From the NCBI GenBank assembly GCA_019722365.1, contig JADFUC010002017.1:248001-312000 (forward strand): a stretch of DNA of 64,000 nucleotides. The letters run 5' to 3'. The position numbers and the translations under genes are program-made. This document shows, one piece after another, positions 11,328 to 23,533 of the stretch. Every line of letters begins with the position of its first letter. Within the stretch, counting starts at the first letter, position 1. This stretch comes from Lithospermum erythrorhizon. Lineage: Eukaryota; Streptophyta; Magnoliopsida; Boraginales; Boraginaceae. The notes under the pieces are model-generated. The model ran no database searches and was not told the DNA's origin. It saw nothing but the letters and a program-made list of their open reading frames with translations.

Positions 11328-14300
11328 TTAAGACTTGCACAAAATTCAGTTAATTGTTATGTTTAGACATCAGATTGCATAAAATATTCAATCGAAATGT
11401 TGTACACCATTTGGATTATTTGACTCATACTCAGTATCCCCACCCCTAGCTTAATTATTTTGTTGGCGCATGATTTTTTCATTAGTTACAAAACAAGAAT
11501 TGACATCACAAAAAAAGGGTTAAATATATGTATGTCTCCCTAATTCAATTGTATTGGTAGTAATTCTATGGTTTATGAATGAATATCAATCATCGATTTA
11601 AATCAAAAAATAATTGACATCACAAAAAAATGGGTTAAATATATATATGTAGTGTATTTTTTGCAAAAAATAATCTATAACAATTGTATCAAGAGTACAA
11701 AAATAATTTTAATATGAAATATAATAGAAGTATTAATTATGTGAGAGTATAAAGTAATCGAGTAAGCTCAAATTGTCAAAAGACTCGGGCATGATAATAT
11801 TGGGGAAACTCGAAGGACCCCACCGACATTTATAATAAAACTCTATAACCATATGTGATGCACCCGTTTTCTCCATTTCAATGACAAACAGAGGTATAAA
11901 GAGAGAAGGCAAAATCACATCACTTTTATGTAACTTGTTGATGATTATAAGAGGGACCACAATAGGTGTATTGATCAGGGTAAGATAAAATTGAAAGAAA
12001 GATTGCAACACTTGTGTGCATGTTCTAATTTACATAAAATTGTATGGGGGTACATCAATTATTTTCTTTCTGATAATCAACAGTAAAAAAATGATGAAAC
12101 ACTTTCACCTATTCTTTTGCTTTAGTTTAAGGTCCTTTACCTCCTTTTTTTCTCTCAAGATCACAACTTTGTTACTTTGACAAAAATTCAATCAAAGAAA
12201 CATTGCCTTTGAACTGAATAAAGAAAAGATTGAGTAGTACTACATGCAAAATGGCTAATGTATGAACATCCTTAATGTCTAAGATACTGATTTTCATGCA
12301 TTTATAATTGGAACATGGTATGCTCAAGTTCATTTTGTCATCAACAAATAGAGATGGGCAATATTGACAGCACTCATTTATATTTTGATGGAGACACATC
12401 ATGAAAGGGACAATAAAGAGAGCTTCAATTAATTTTTCGGCATTCAAGATTTATAACAGCTTTGGTCCTCATGTATTGTTAGTACGTACTCCATATATAA
12501 AAAATGATATAATTTTTAGAAATACATGATCATTTAGAAAAAATTTAGTTTTTTAAAATATTTGATTGTTTACAATTTTAATATAATTTTTTACAATTTT
12601 AATGTAAATTTTTACATTTTCAATATAGTTTTTTACAATCTCAATGTAATTTTTCACAATCCCTTAATAAAGTATTTTTTATATAAATAATTATTTATTT
12701 TGAAACGAAAGGAGTATATATGCAAGTGTGATTGGTCTCATAAAAATCAAGAATGATATTTAGTGAAATAACAGGAGTCCGATTGGCTCTAAAGAACAAT
12801 ATCTATGGACGATGGTGTCACGAAAAAAAGATTGAGATTTGGTGAAATAATTATAGAGTTCAATAATTATACTTCGGGCGTCGTATTAATTTTTACTAAG
12901 AAGTTATTAGGTATTGAATTATTAATTTTATGATTTTAAATTTAATTAAAGCTGAATTCATCCATGTTACTATGTTAGTAAAGTCCTTTACAATTCCAAA
13001 AGGTGGTCAAGTTGGTGATGGTGAACTTGTGGTAGTAAGGTTATGCGAGTTCCATTGCTCATTCCCTTATTAATATTTTCTTTGCTAAGTTCCGTCTCAT
13101 GTAGAAATTTAATGTGGTTTATCGACGATTTTATGTGTTATTACATCTACCCAAAATTTACCCAAGACACATTCGATGAATAGTGATTATGGATGCCCGA
13201 CTGCCCGTTACAGAAGTAAGGTCCTTCATTTTTTCTGCCCATTTTTAATGTGAGCATTGCATCATGGACTAATATTGAATTCATACCATAAGGTATCTAT
13301 GTTCAAGGTGAAATCAGCATTCAGCGGCCCCTTTTCAAAATGTCTTTTTTATTTGTTAAAGCCCAGATTGTTGCATAGTTTCGGCCTTCAGACCTAGTTC
13401 TTACATTATGAGCCTACTTTCATATAGGGTCATACATACCCAAAGGCCAAAGTATCAATACCAGCAAAAAAAGATGAGTTTTTTTGCTTGAAGATCTTCT
13501 TTCAATAATATATATGACAAATATGAGCAAGCCAGAATATGGAATATCCTAATTGTACTATAGGACATTGAAATAGCAATTAAGTTACTAGATTCCGCAT
13601 GTGAATAATGTTTAATTTTTTTTTATAGTTAAAATTACAATAATTTTCAATTTTCCTTCCCTTACATAAGATTCGAACTCTTCATCTACATGAGATTCGA
13701 ACTCTTGACCTCATGGATCAAGGGGTGTTAGCTCAACCGTTAGATCATTCGATTATCTCAATAATGTTTAACTTAATGATTAAAAGATTGATTTGGTCCG
13801 ATCTTAATAAAATATTTTTGTTGAGCTAGATAATTAATTAAATTGAGAGAAGTATCAAATAGCAATACAAACCACATTAGAATGTATAGATGCATGAGCA
13901 AGTGTTGTGCATATTATAAGTGTCAACTGCCAATTACTAATAAGAATGTACTTCTGTAATCAAGGTGATTTCAATCCTTGGGTTAATAGCAGCAGCAAGC
14001 CACATTGATAAAAACTGAAAAAATCAAAATATTTTATTCTAAAATTTAGAGATATAAGAAACAAAAGTAGTTGAATGCATGTGAATGTTTTATATGTTAA
14101 CATCTTATTTATGTGTAGTAATTAACATATTTTCAAGTGTAAATTATCGGAATATCTCGTTATGCACTCTAATAATATTCGTTAGAAAACTACTTAATAT
14201 GGTGTCTATCGGATTGAGTTATCTCATAATATTAAGTAAAAGAAATTTATCTGTAGCATTCGCACAGCTTATTACATGAAGTTGGTAATTATACTTAAAC

Positions 14301-14329
14301 CAAATAAAATTATTGATCACAATGTCTTT
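11328..14329. other. Gene-poor stretch with short repeats
   Basis: Two adjacent minus-strand frames (12172-12447 and 11733-12011, 91-92 aa) are the longest open stretches. Neither has a domain I recognise and there is no clear splice link between them. Positions 12560-12665 hold about five diverged copies of a 20-22 bp unit of the type TTTACAATTTTAATGTAATT. The rest is AT-rich and shows nothing definite apart from the tRNA-like repeat listed separately. Confidence 0.4.
13640..13750 (-). repeat. Possible tRNA-derived SINE fragment
   Basis: On the minus strand, AACGGTTGAGCT resembles an RNA polymerase III A box. About 35 bases further on, GAGTTCGAATCTC resembles a B box, and a second copy of that box follows 24 bases later. 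This spacing is tRNA-like. No 3' tail or target-site duplication was found. Confidence 0.3.
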
Positions 14330-17300
14330 CAAATTTAAGAACCAACCAACACTAGTTGTAACCAAAAGATCTCCCAATTCTTCTTGTTTCCTTCTTGAAG
14401 CACGGATCTCCAATCATCAGTGCACCTAAGCTTGTGATAATTCTTGTACTATACTTGTGAAAATAAACCTGAGTAATGACATAAATTGAATGAAAGCTAA
14501 GTTCTTTGGTGATTAGGAGAGTTGTGAAAATTATTTCGCCAACGGAAGCCAGAGAAAATGAAGTAGGAGCATCCACTTCATCATAGTTTCCATTGTCAGA
14601 GCTTAAAAGAGGAGATCATTTAATAGTTATTCGGACCCCCTTGATGAAGATCTCTAAAAGCCACTTGGGCCTCTTGTCATTAGAAATACCAAGATAAATT
14701 TTAGTATCCCTTTTCCGACAAAATCTATCGCATCTGTTGGAAGACAAAGTAGATTTATAATTAAAAAGAAAGAGTGTGTCCGTTGAGAATCCTCCTGCTA
14801 AGTGTTGAGAGTCTAAGCTTCTTGGAATGTTGAAGCAATTCATGAGTCAACTTTGAGGCTCGCACAACTCCACTTAAAGTCCGTTGATTTTCATGTTTAA
14901 AGGTGACTTCATTCCTGATAAGCCAAGTAACTCAAAGAGTACTACAAAAAATAAGAAGCTCGTATATGTTGTTATGCGTCCAATTTTTTAGAAATAAAGA
15001 GGAAAGAAAGTTTTGAATAGAAATAGAGGTCGGAAAAATGTTCAAAGGGGACCAAATGTCCTGAATGAAGGAACATTCAAAGAAAAGATGTTGGCTACTC
15101 TCATTATTTAACAAACATAGACAAAAAGAGTGTTAATACTGTATTAATTTTAATTTTACATGCTAAAAGGTCCGTAGAGGTAATCTATTTAGTAGAAGTT
15201 TCCAAAGAAATACTTTAATCTTTTGGGGGAAGGGGAGTTTCCAAAGTTTATTCCAGACTTGACGGGGGATGAATGAGAAGGTGGAGGGGAGCTTCATGTT
15301 ATTGATGGAGAGTTGTGCGATCCTCTTGTAGAGGTCATTGGATTGAAACGAGTCTTTGGGCCATTTTTTTTTCTTCTGTCGCTCCTGTTGAACAAATTTT
15401 GAGAATAGTATAGACAATATGGGGAGGGAAAAAGGAATTGAGGAAATGTGTATTCCATTGAGAGGAGTTTAACAGAAGTTCAAAGACAAATGTAGGGTAG
15501 CTTGGATGGGCTAAGGGGTTAAAAAAGGCATTAAGATTTGAGGAATCACTTCTTGGAAGCCAATTATCATTCCAGATATTAATAGAGGAACCATTACCAA
15601 CAATCCACGTCATTGAATCTGAAATACACATGATGTCAGAGTGAAGGCTTTTTCAAGTCCATGAAGAGTTTAATTTGATTGTGATAGTGAGCGGAAAGGT
15701 GTTAGGGAAATATTTTGATTTGAGGGTAGAAGACATGGGTATATTGGGGCAGTGAAGAATACGCCAACCATTACGGGCAAAGAGAGAAACGTTGAAATGA
15801 TGAAGATGTTTGAAATCGAAATCACCTTTACTAGTCTCAAGGTGAAGAAACTTTCAATTAATCCAATGAATAGATGAAAATTGAGTTCCTCCCCAAAGAA
15901 AGTTTGCCAATATCCGATCAATATCTTGAAGGATCGTAAGAGAGAATTTGTAGACACCCATTGGATAGACAATGATGGATTGAAATACAAACTTAATCAG
16001 AGTGACACGACCACCAAAGTTGAGAAATTTAGCTTTCCAAGAAATGATTTTCTTTTTTATTTTGCCAATAATATTTACAAAAATTTGTTTTCTATTTATA
16101 GTGATGTCCAGAGGGATACCAAGGTAGCTTCCAAAAGTGGGTGACTCATAAATATCCAAGGTTGTCAGAGCCACATTCTTGATTAGTGAGGGCGTGTATG
16201 AACTAAAAGTGATAATGGATTTGTGAAAGTTGATGATTGATCAGAGTCTTTCCAGAAGGTGTTGAGAGTTGAGTTGAGTTGAACGTGTTTAAGCTTTTAC
16301 TATCAAGGTGAATAAAGAAGTAGCTATCATCTGCAAAGAGGAAGTGAAAAAAACTTGAGGCCCATTTCTTGCAATAGAAACTCCTTTAAGATTCTTTGAG
16401 TTTTGGTGATGGAGAAGGGAAAAGGAGAGGGCTTCAATGTAGAGGGCAAAGAGTATAAGTAGAGAGGTCCCCTGGTTTGCTACACAGGAAGGCTTGAAGG
16501 GTTAAGAGGTTTGACCATTAACAATTATCGAGTATTGTACAGTTGTCACACATTCTTTAATTAATTGAATCCAATGGGGAGGGAAATTGAGCTTTTGGAG
16601 GAGTTTGAGCAGGAAATTCCATCTAATTCTGTCAAATGTTTTGCTCATATTAATTTTGATGGCAATCATCCCGTTCTTCTTCATTTGGAGGTTCTGATGG
16701 TGTGTGTAAGTTCTTGAGCCATGATGATGTTGTCTTGAGCACCTCTACCATGCACAAAACCATTTTGAAAGGGAAACATGAGGGAGTTCAAATGCGGTTT
16801 CAGACAGTTCACAATGATTTTCGAAGCAATCTTGTAAATGGCATTACAAAGACTAATTGGTCGATAATCCCAATCGAATATGGAGAGTCGGCTTTGGGAA
16901 TCAGGGAGATGAACGTGTTGTTAATTTCCTTGAGTATGTATCCACTGTTAAGGAACTCAAGAGTAGCTTTGATGACAACATTTCCAACCACATCCTAATT
17001 TTTCTGATAAATTCTGTTGGGAACCCATCTGGTCCAGGGAATTTGTAATAGGGCATTTGGAAGAGAGCCGCTTTGACCTCCTCATGAGAAAAGGAGGTGT
17101 TAAGGCAATCAATTTGTTGGGGTGTGAGAGTGTTGGTGATATGAAATAAGGATTCAAAAATCGGATCCTAATTATTAGATGCAAGAGCGAAAAGGTTCAC
17201 AAAGTAGTTCTTACATTGGTCTCTGATTTCTTCCTCTTCGGTGATGAGATTGCATGAGGCTCTGCGGAGCTCGAGGATGGTATTAATCTTAGCTTTGTAT

Positions 17301-19376
17301 CTGACATGAAAGTGGAAAAATTTAGTGTTTTTGTCTCCCTTAGAAATTGTTGTGAGCTTAGATCTTTGTCGTCAATATTTCTCTTCAGATTTAAGTTGAA
17401 TTCTAAGATTGTTGTGAGCTTAGATCTCTGTCTTATCAGAGGAAATATTTGATGAACTGGATGGACGATTTTGTGTAGAGATAAGTTTTTTTTTGGATTT
17501 TCTTAATTTGGGTGAAGATGTTTCCAATTTTGTCATTATTCCATGACTTGATGACACTCTTTGAGATTGTGGATCAGATAATGAGAAGAAGATGGGTGGG
17601 GTGATTATCAAGAGTGTTACGCCAATAATTTGCTATAACATGGGGAAAGTCAGGAAGGAGGGTGAGGAAAGATTCAAGTTTGAAGGGTCTAGAAATGACA
17701 GATTTATTAATCTTGATGGAAATAAGAATGGGCCCATAGTCCGATCTTTGGATGGGCAGACCTTGACAAGATGATGAAGGAAAAGCAGTAGACCATTCAA
17801 AATTACTCATTGCTCTATCCAGCTTTTCAAAGTTATTGATACCTCGCATTATCCCAGTCCAAGAGAATTTACAACCCGTATGAGGGAGATCTTCAAGTCC
17901 AAAATCAGAGAGGAAATTGAGTAAATGCAAGGATCTTGAAATGTTACTGGTTGGGGTTGGGTGTTTTTCTGAACTGAAGAGAACTTGATTGAAATCTCCA
18001 CATATGTAGATAGGTGACTGAGAAAGAAGCTTGAGATGGTGGAATATAGAATTCCATGTTTCCTCTCTCTGTTGCAAGCTGGGCATCTATAAATGCGCAG
18101 ATACTGTGTGGAGCGTTGTGTCTGCATTAATCTAAAAAAGAAGGAGGTATTTAGAAAGGTGAATGATTAGTTTTTAATGTTTGAGAAAACCAATCCAGCA
18201 TCTCCACTACGACCAAAAGCATCAAAATAAAAATAACAGAAAGAAGGCTAGATAACGGTGAGTTAGTCAGAGAAATAGAACTAATATATCCGGGTTTGAA
18301 TTGAGCCACAAGAGACGTATAGTAAATGAACTGTGAAGTACCGACCGAGTCTTCACAGCCTAAAGATGTAATTTTCACGATGACACGGGGTCATAAGAAA
18401 CAACCACCCAAATGTATTTTGGAGAAGAAAAATAATTGGTTAAATATTTATGAAAAAAAAAGAGCAATCCTTCAATTTGGTAAATCTAATGACTAGTTGA
18501 TTACCTGGACTGCTCGAACTGTCCAAAAGTATCTTGTTTTGATCAAATTGTTCATCCCCTGGTCCTCCTCCATCAGACCATTCAGACTCCTTTGTCGACT
18601 GAACATATCTGGTTCATATCCAAAGAATCCAAACTAGTCCAATATTCATCATCACAATTTGTTGAGGTTTCAGAGGTAGGAGGGTCCGGATCCAAGTCCT
18701 CAATGATGTCTTCAGTCTGGTTCGATCCATCTCTATTGTGCACTGAATTGAAAGAGACTTTTGAGTAGAAGTGATTCATTCCGGAATCATCATGGCTTAA
18801 CCCATAACTGTTACTGGTTTCCTTATCTGAACTTCCGGTGGAATCTGTATGAAAAAGGTCTTGGCCCAAGAGTGCACCTCCACCTATCGCCATTTTTTAA
18901 GAACCCAAACTCTTGCCTGAACGAAGAAAAGTTGGAGTCTTATGAAGACGAGTGGATTGACCTTGAGGGGAGAAAGCACCATTGTATCGACGGAGAAATA
19001 ACTGGTGGTCTGTCGGAGTTGGTAATATACCATCAGATTGATAGTGTCTAATGGTGGTGCCACCGTGTGAAAAAGGAGTAGGAAGAAGACTATCAGATTT
19101 TCTGGAGGGCCATAGAAAGGAGGAGGGGTTGTGATAAGGAAGATACGGGACGGCGTTTGAGGGTGTTGATGTGGAGGTTGGATTAGAAGAGGGATGGTGG
19201 TTCGGCTTTGAATGTGGTGGTGGAAATATGTGAGCACGCGTATTCTTGAGAGAATTTAATTCTCTGTCTTTGTCGGAAAGTTGAAGATTGTTACTGGTGT
19301 TCACTTTTTGGATTGTGGTATGTTTCCCATGCCAATCAAGTTGAGAGTATTTGTCTTTCATTTCATCATTCTTCAT
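14330..19376 (-). mobile_element. L1-type LINE retrotransposon, decayed
   Basis: Reading the minus strand from about 19376 down to 14330, pieces appear in LINE order. First comes a Pro/Ser-rich region (18897-19376) that may be the end of ORF1. An endonuclease follows (17574-18380) with GDFNQVL, FSWTG, KLDRAM and SDYGPI. Reverse transcriptase (16502-17184) has FISLIPKADSP and MSKTFDRIRWNFL. A post-RT region (15854-16174) has YLGIPL and GGRVTLIK. The tail holds WIVGNGSSINIWNDNWLP (15540-15600), a zinc-binding region with FPQKIKVFLWKLLLNRLP (15163-15250) and SSQHLFFECSFIQDIW (about 15045-15100). Many stops and frame changes break it. No poly-A tail or target-site duplication was identified, so both ends are approximate. 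Confidence 0.85.
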
Positions 19377-19885
19377 CTTAGGTCATATGTACTTAATTAA
19401 CCTCTTTACCGACTCACCGATTAAGTATAAATTTTATAGTTATTCTATCGATGACGTGACCTCTTACTATAGGCCAAGAATGTTTATATTTGGCACATTC
19501 ATGGGCAATTCAGCTATCTGATCCGAGCTTGCTCGGTTCAAAGAGAACCCAGAACAAAGCAGGCACACCCCTCCGACATATCTCCTCGATTCCCAACACA
19601 GATAATGCTGCATGTATACGCTGAAAAGATATTATGGGGACATTGAAGATCATACCTTGTATCTATTGGAACTATGAGAAATTCGATCTCATAAAATGCC
19701 CGTTGAATAATTTAAATTGTACAACTGATTTACTCATTCAAAGTATATATACATATATGTATATATGTAAGTTCAATATATACACCTGTTAGACAATTAG
19801 TATTTCTGTGGTTTAATGTATCGACATTGTGTGGTTACGATGGGCTTACTAGGGTCCGTCAGTAATCTATATATTAATACAAGCC
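19377..19885. other. Gene-less stretch between LINE and LTR element
   Basis: About 19490-19720 is less AT-rich than its surroundings but matches nothing I recognise. A palindromic TA-rich run (ATATACATATATGTATATAT) lies near 19747. Confidence 0.4.
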
Positions 19886-20479
19886 TGTTAATATTGTTTA
19901 CTATATTACTCTTGTCAATTCATCCTAAGAGGTCACATACAATAGTAAACCAAACTATATAATAAATGTATTATAAAGTTCATGAAGTCTAAAGCAAACA
20001 TGAAGGTTTACTAGCGAAAAATCAAGGTGGAGAGGACGCAGGGAGTTAGGAGATTTTATCTCCTTTGAAACTCTATATGTGCTTCCGATTTAAGTTGTTT
20101 AGTCACACAAATTCATCACTAATGTTAATGCTCATATTGTGATTTAAGAAATCAAAATACTCTCTCCACCACCTCCCAAATAGCCGACCCCCCCTTAGGA
20201 AGAAAAACAAGTTTTTCTTCATCTTTTGTTCCTAGTTTACCCTTTGCCGCTCTAGTAAAATATAATCAAGAGTTCGGGTAATTTGTCATGTGGGATCATC
20301 TTTTAGCGATACTCATTTTTGAGTATTGTGAGCAATTTAAGTTCGCCGCTTCATCGATACATAGTCGAAAAAGGTACACTTCAGAAATAATTATGTTTAT
20401 TGTTTTGTATAATCTCGTAGTACTTGTGGGACCAGATCCATTAAGTTTAAACTTGATTATACGCTTAAGAACACCAACA
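19886..20479 (+). repeat. Left LTR of the copia-like element
   Basis: This copy matches 22485-23128 with many small differences and ends with ACACCAACA at 20479. Its first 40-60 bases do not match the right LTR, so the start coordinate is approximate. Confidence 0.7.
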
Positions 20480-22484
20480 AAGGGACTCAGAGCTCAAGTT
20501 AAATGATTATACCATGTAAACAAGCATGAAAATATTTTTGCTAAATTTTGGACTGTTTTGCATGTTTAATTTGTGTTTTATGGTGTTTTAATTCCTTTAG
20601 ATGAATTATGTTAATAAAATAATTAAATATAATTAAAAGTTAATTATTTTTGAAATATTTTAATGTGAAAATTTTCAAATAATATTTCTGATTTTTAAGA
20701 ATTTTTTGGATTTTTCTGAATTAATTTTTATGTTAGTTTATTAATTGAAACGAGTAAAAATCATCGATCTGCTTAACTGCTTCTGCACAGAAAACAAAAG
20801 GTACGCCGCCACGTCAAGAGTAACGCCATCGAGTCGAATTCAACCGAAGTTGACTCGATCAAATGAGTCAACTCGTTGACCATAGTCAAACCCAATTCGA
20901 CCCGTCCCGACCTGACTCGAATTGCACTCCGTCCGGATCGCTCGACACGTGGCAGTGCCACGTGGACGACAAGTGTTACGCCACCTGTGATGTTGGGCGT
21001 TAGCGCCACATCGCCAATGACGTTAGCATGGCGTGGCAAAGCTTCCTTTTTGGACGCGCGCTGGTTTGATCGACGTCCGGCCCCCCGGGGTCCAACGATG
21101 GATTGCACATTGGGCTAGGGTGGACTTGTTTGTTGGGCCACACGGTTTTGGGCTGCTGTTTGGTCCGTTTGATTTAATGAAATGGACCAATTGATTTTTT
21201 GTTTGATCCAAACTCAATTTTTGATAGATTTTTGCCAACATTGATTTATTGGACATCAATTGAATTGAATTAATTTAATTTCTTGATGAAAATTAATTTA
21301 ATCAATTATTTTAATCACATTAAAATTAGTTCTAATTAGATTATATTAAATATTAATTGCTTCTTGGAATCAATTAATGGACTTAGGTCAATTAAATTCT
21401 AATTTTTTATTAGGTTTAATCACAAAAATTTTGAATTTAATTTAATTAAAATTGAGACCTAAAATTATTAGATAATTAGAGTTTCAAATTATGACATAAT
21501 TTAGAAATTAATCATCATAAGTGTAAAATAAGTATTTTCAGAAAATGCTAGCCACATTTTAATATTAGATATTGAATAAAAACTAGAATTAGATTGTTAG
21601 TGACTTTACACTTAGACAAATTAAATAGTTTTTTTCATTTGATGATTATTCTTGACATGCAATGTGTGTGCCTACCTTATTGCATCATCCATGCCATGTA
21701 TGTTTAAATATAATGTTAATTATTTATCATGCATAATATAATATGATATATTTGATAAATGTCATGGACCTTGTGATATTATTATATTATATAGATAATA
21801 TGGTCTATAAATATCAATCTACTTAAGGTGTTCTAGTCTTGTATTTATAGAAATGCATTTAAAACTTTTAAAATAATTTCACCTACTCAGTTATAATTAA
21901 TTATTATTTAATCCGCTCTTTAAAAGGGGATAGTCAAGATAGGAAAAATTATTTATGAAACTAAAGTATAGTTTAGAAATATTTTCCACTAATAATTATA
22001 TCACAATTTCCAATAAAGTGTTATATTTTTCTTAAGATTCATGGGTGTATTCTTTTACCTTGTTTGATTGATACACTTGACATGGTCGTAAAAATTAATA
22101 AAATATGACAAATCCCACCTATAAATGAATAGTTAATGCCTCATACCAAAATGTAGTCGAAATAGGTCACTTGTGCGGCCGGCTCATAGTATGGCGTACG
22201 TGTCACATCCGATGTCATGTCGATGAAATAGCCTAAGTTATTCGTTCAAGAACTCCAGCTTATGCTTTTCATTCTGAATTCATGTTCAGTGCTTTTGGTC
22301 TACTTTACGGTGATTTTCAATGTACGACGTGGACCCGTTGACATAAGAGATTGCCAATATAGTCTAAGTTGAACTCTTGGTAATCCCAAGATTATGATAG
22401 TCGTAATTGTGTGTTAGTACACTTGCTTGCATGATTTAAAATGAAATGTTATGCGTGATGCCATTCGTTTTAGGTTGTGTAAGT

Positions 22485-23128
22485 TGTTGGTATACTTTGT
22501 GTGTTTAGTTGGATTGTAAACACTAATATATTACTCTTGGCACTTCGTCTTAAGAGGTCACACACAAACAGTAAACCGAACTATATAGTAAATGTATTAT
22601 AAACTTTTCGGTCTAAAGTGAAACATGAAGGAAATATTCGGGTGAAATCAAATTAGAAGACTCGCTTGAAATGTCAGCGTGGAGAGGGGATTTGTGGAGT
22701 TAGAAGATTTTATCTCCTTGAAACTCTCATATGTGTTGTCTATTTAAGTGGCTTAAACTTACACAAATTCACTAATGTTAATGCTCATATTGTGATTTAA
22801 GAAATCAAAATACTTTTTCCACCACCTCCCAAATAGTCGACTGTATTGTAGAAGAAAACAAGTTTTTCTTCATTTTTGTTCCTAGTTTACACTTTAAGCG
22901 TTCTAGTAAAACGTACGGAAGAGTTCGGGTAATTTGCTGGTGTGGACGATCTTAGAGATACTCTGCTTGAGTATTGTGAGCAATTTAATTCCGCTGCCTA
23001 CTAATACATAGTCGAAAAAGGTACACACTTGTAGCCAATTATGTTTATTGTTTTTGTACAATCTGTAGCATTCTGGGATTCGTATTCATTAAGTTTAGAA
23101 CTTGATTATACGTTTAAGAACACCAACA
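22485..23128 (+). repeat. Right LTR of the copia-like element
   Basis: It begins TGTTGGTATAC and ends AGAACACCAACA, giving clean TG...CA tips. It is 644 bp long and the better-preserved copy. Confidence 0.75.
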
Positions 23129-23514
23129 GTATCTTGAGACCCTTTTATAGAGTGAAGAGAATGGTCTCCCTCATGGCCTCATGTCGTAAGCAATGTGGGA
23201 TAAGAGGAGAAAGTTAAGTCTTATTCTCCATATCAAGTCATCATCTTTGAGACCTCATATCTTCTTGAATACTTATCCGATTTATATGATCTTTATGTCT
23301 ACGGAAAGCTCTTCATATGTAATTTCTAATGATCCATAGCTTTCCCTAAGATTATACAGGTTTCTAACCCGAAATATAGGACAATTAGGCCGCATTTGAA
23401 CCCATATCACGTTACATCACTCGTAGCACCATGGATAACTAAAAATTGTATCACTTGAACGTTATTTGATCTCATATCCCCAAACTCATAAATAGAGTTA
23501 TCTCATACCATAGT
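23129..23514. other. Gene-less spacer
   Basis: Between the copia-like element and the second LINE I see no gene or RNA. Its right end supplies the target site of the LINE. Confidence 0.5.
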
Positions 23515-23533
23515 CCATAAGTCATCTATACTT
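23515..23533. repeat. Target-site duplication, left copy
   Basis: CCATAAGTCATCTATACTT, identical over 19 bases to 26514-26532. Its length is typical of LINE insertion. Confidence 0.9.

Larger units (their letters stand above)
19886..23128 (+). mobile_element. Non-autonomous copia-like LTR element
   Basis: Two direct repeats, 19886-20479 and 22485-23128, share long blocks (for example TAATGCTCATATTGTGATTT and GAGTATTGTGAGCAATTTAA) and both end ACACCAACA or ACCAACA. The right copy starts TGTTGGT and ends ACCAACA, a perfect inverted tip. The left copy seems shortened or rearranged at its start. Just inside the left LTR, ACTCAGAGCTCAAGTT (about 20485-20500) resembles the initiator-Met tRNA primer site used by copia elements. 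The 2-kb interior has no gag, integrase or reverse transcriptase, so movement would need enzymes from elsewhere. No target-site duplication is visible, as expected if the left end is altered. Confidence 0.75.

Noticed and set aside
11733..12447. Two minus-strand frames as one spliced gene
   Set aside because: No convincing splice sites and no recognisable domain in either frame.
16702..17048. Plus-strand frames in the first LINE
   Set aside because: Shadows of the minus-strand reverse transcriptase.
20773..21118. Overlapping ORFs on both strands in a GC-rich island
   Set aside because: Few stops are expected in this GC-rich repeat. Neither frame shows a known domain, and the island lies inside an LTR element.
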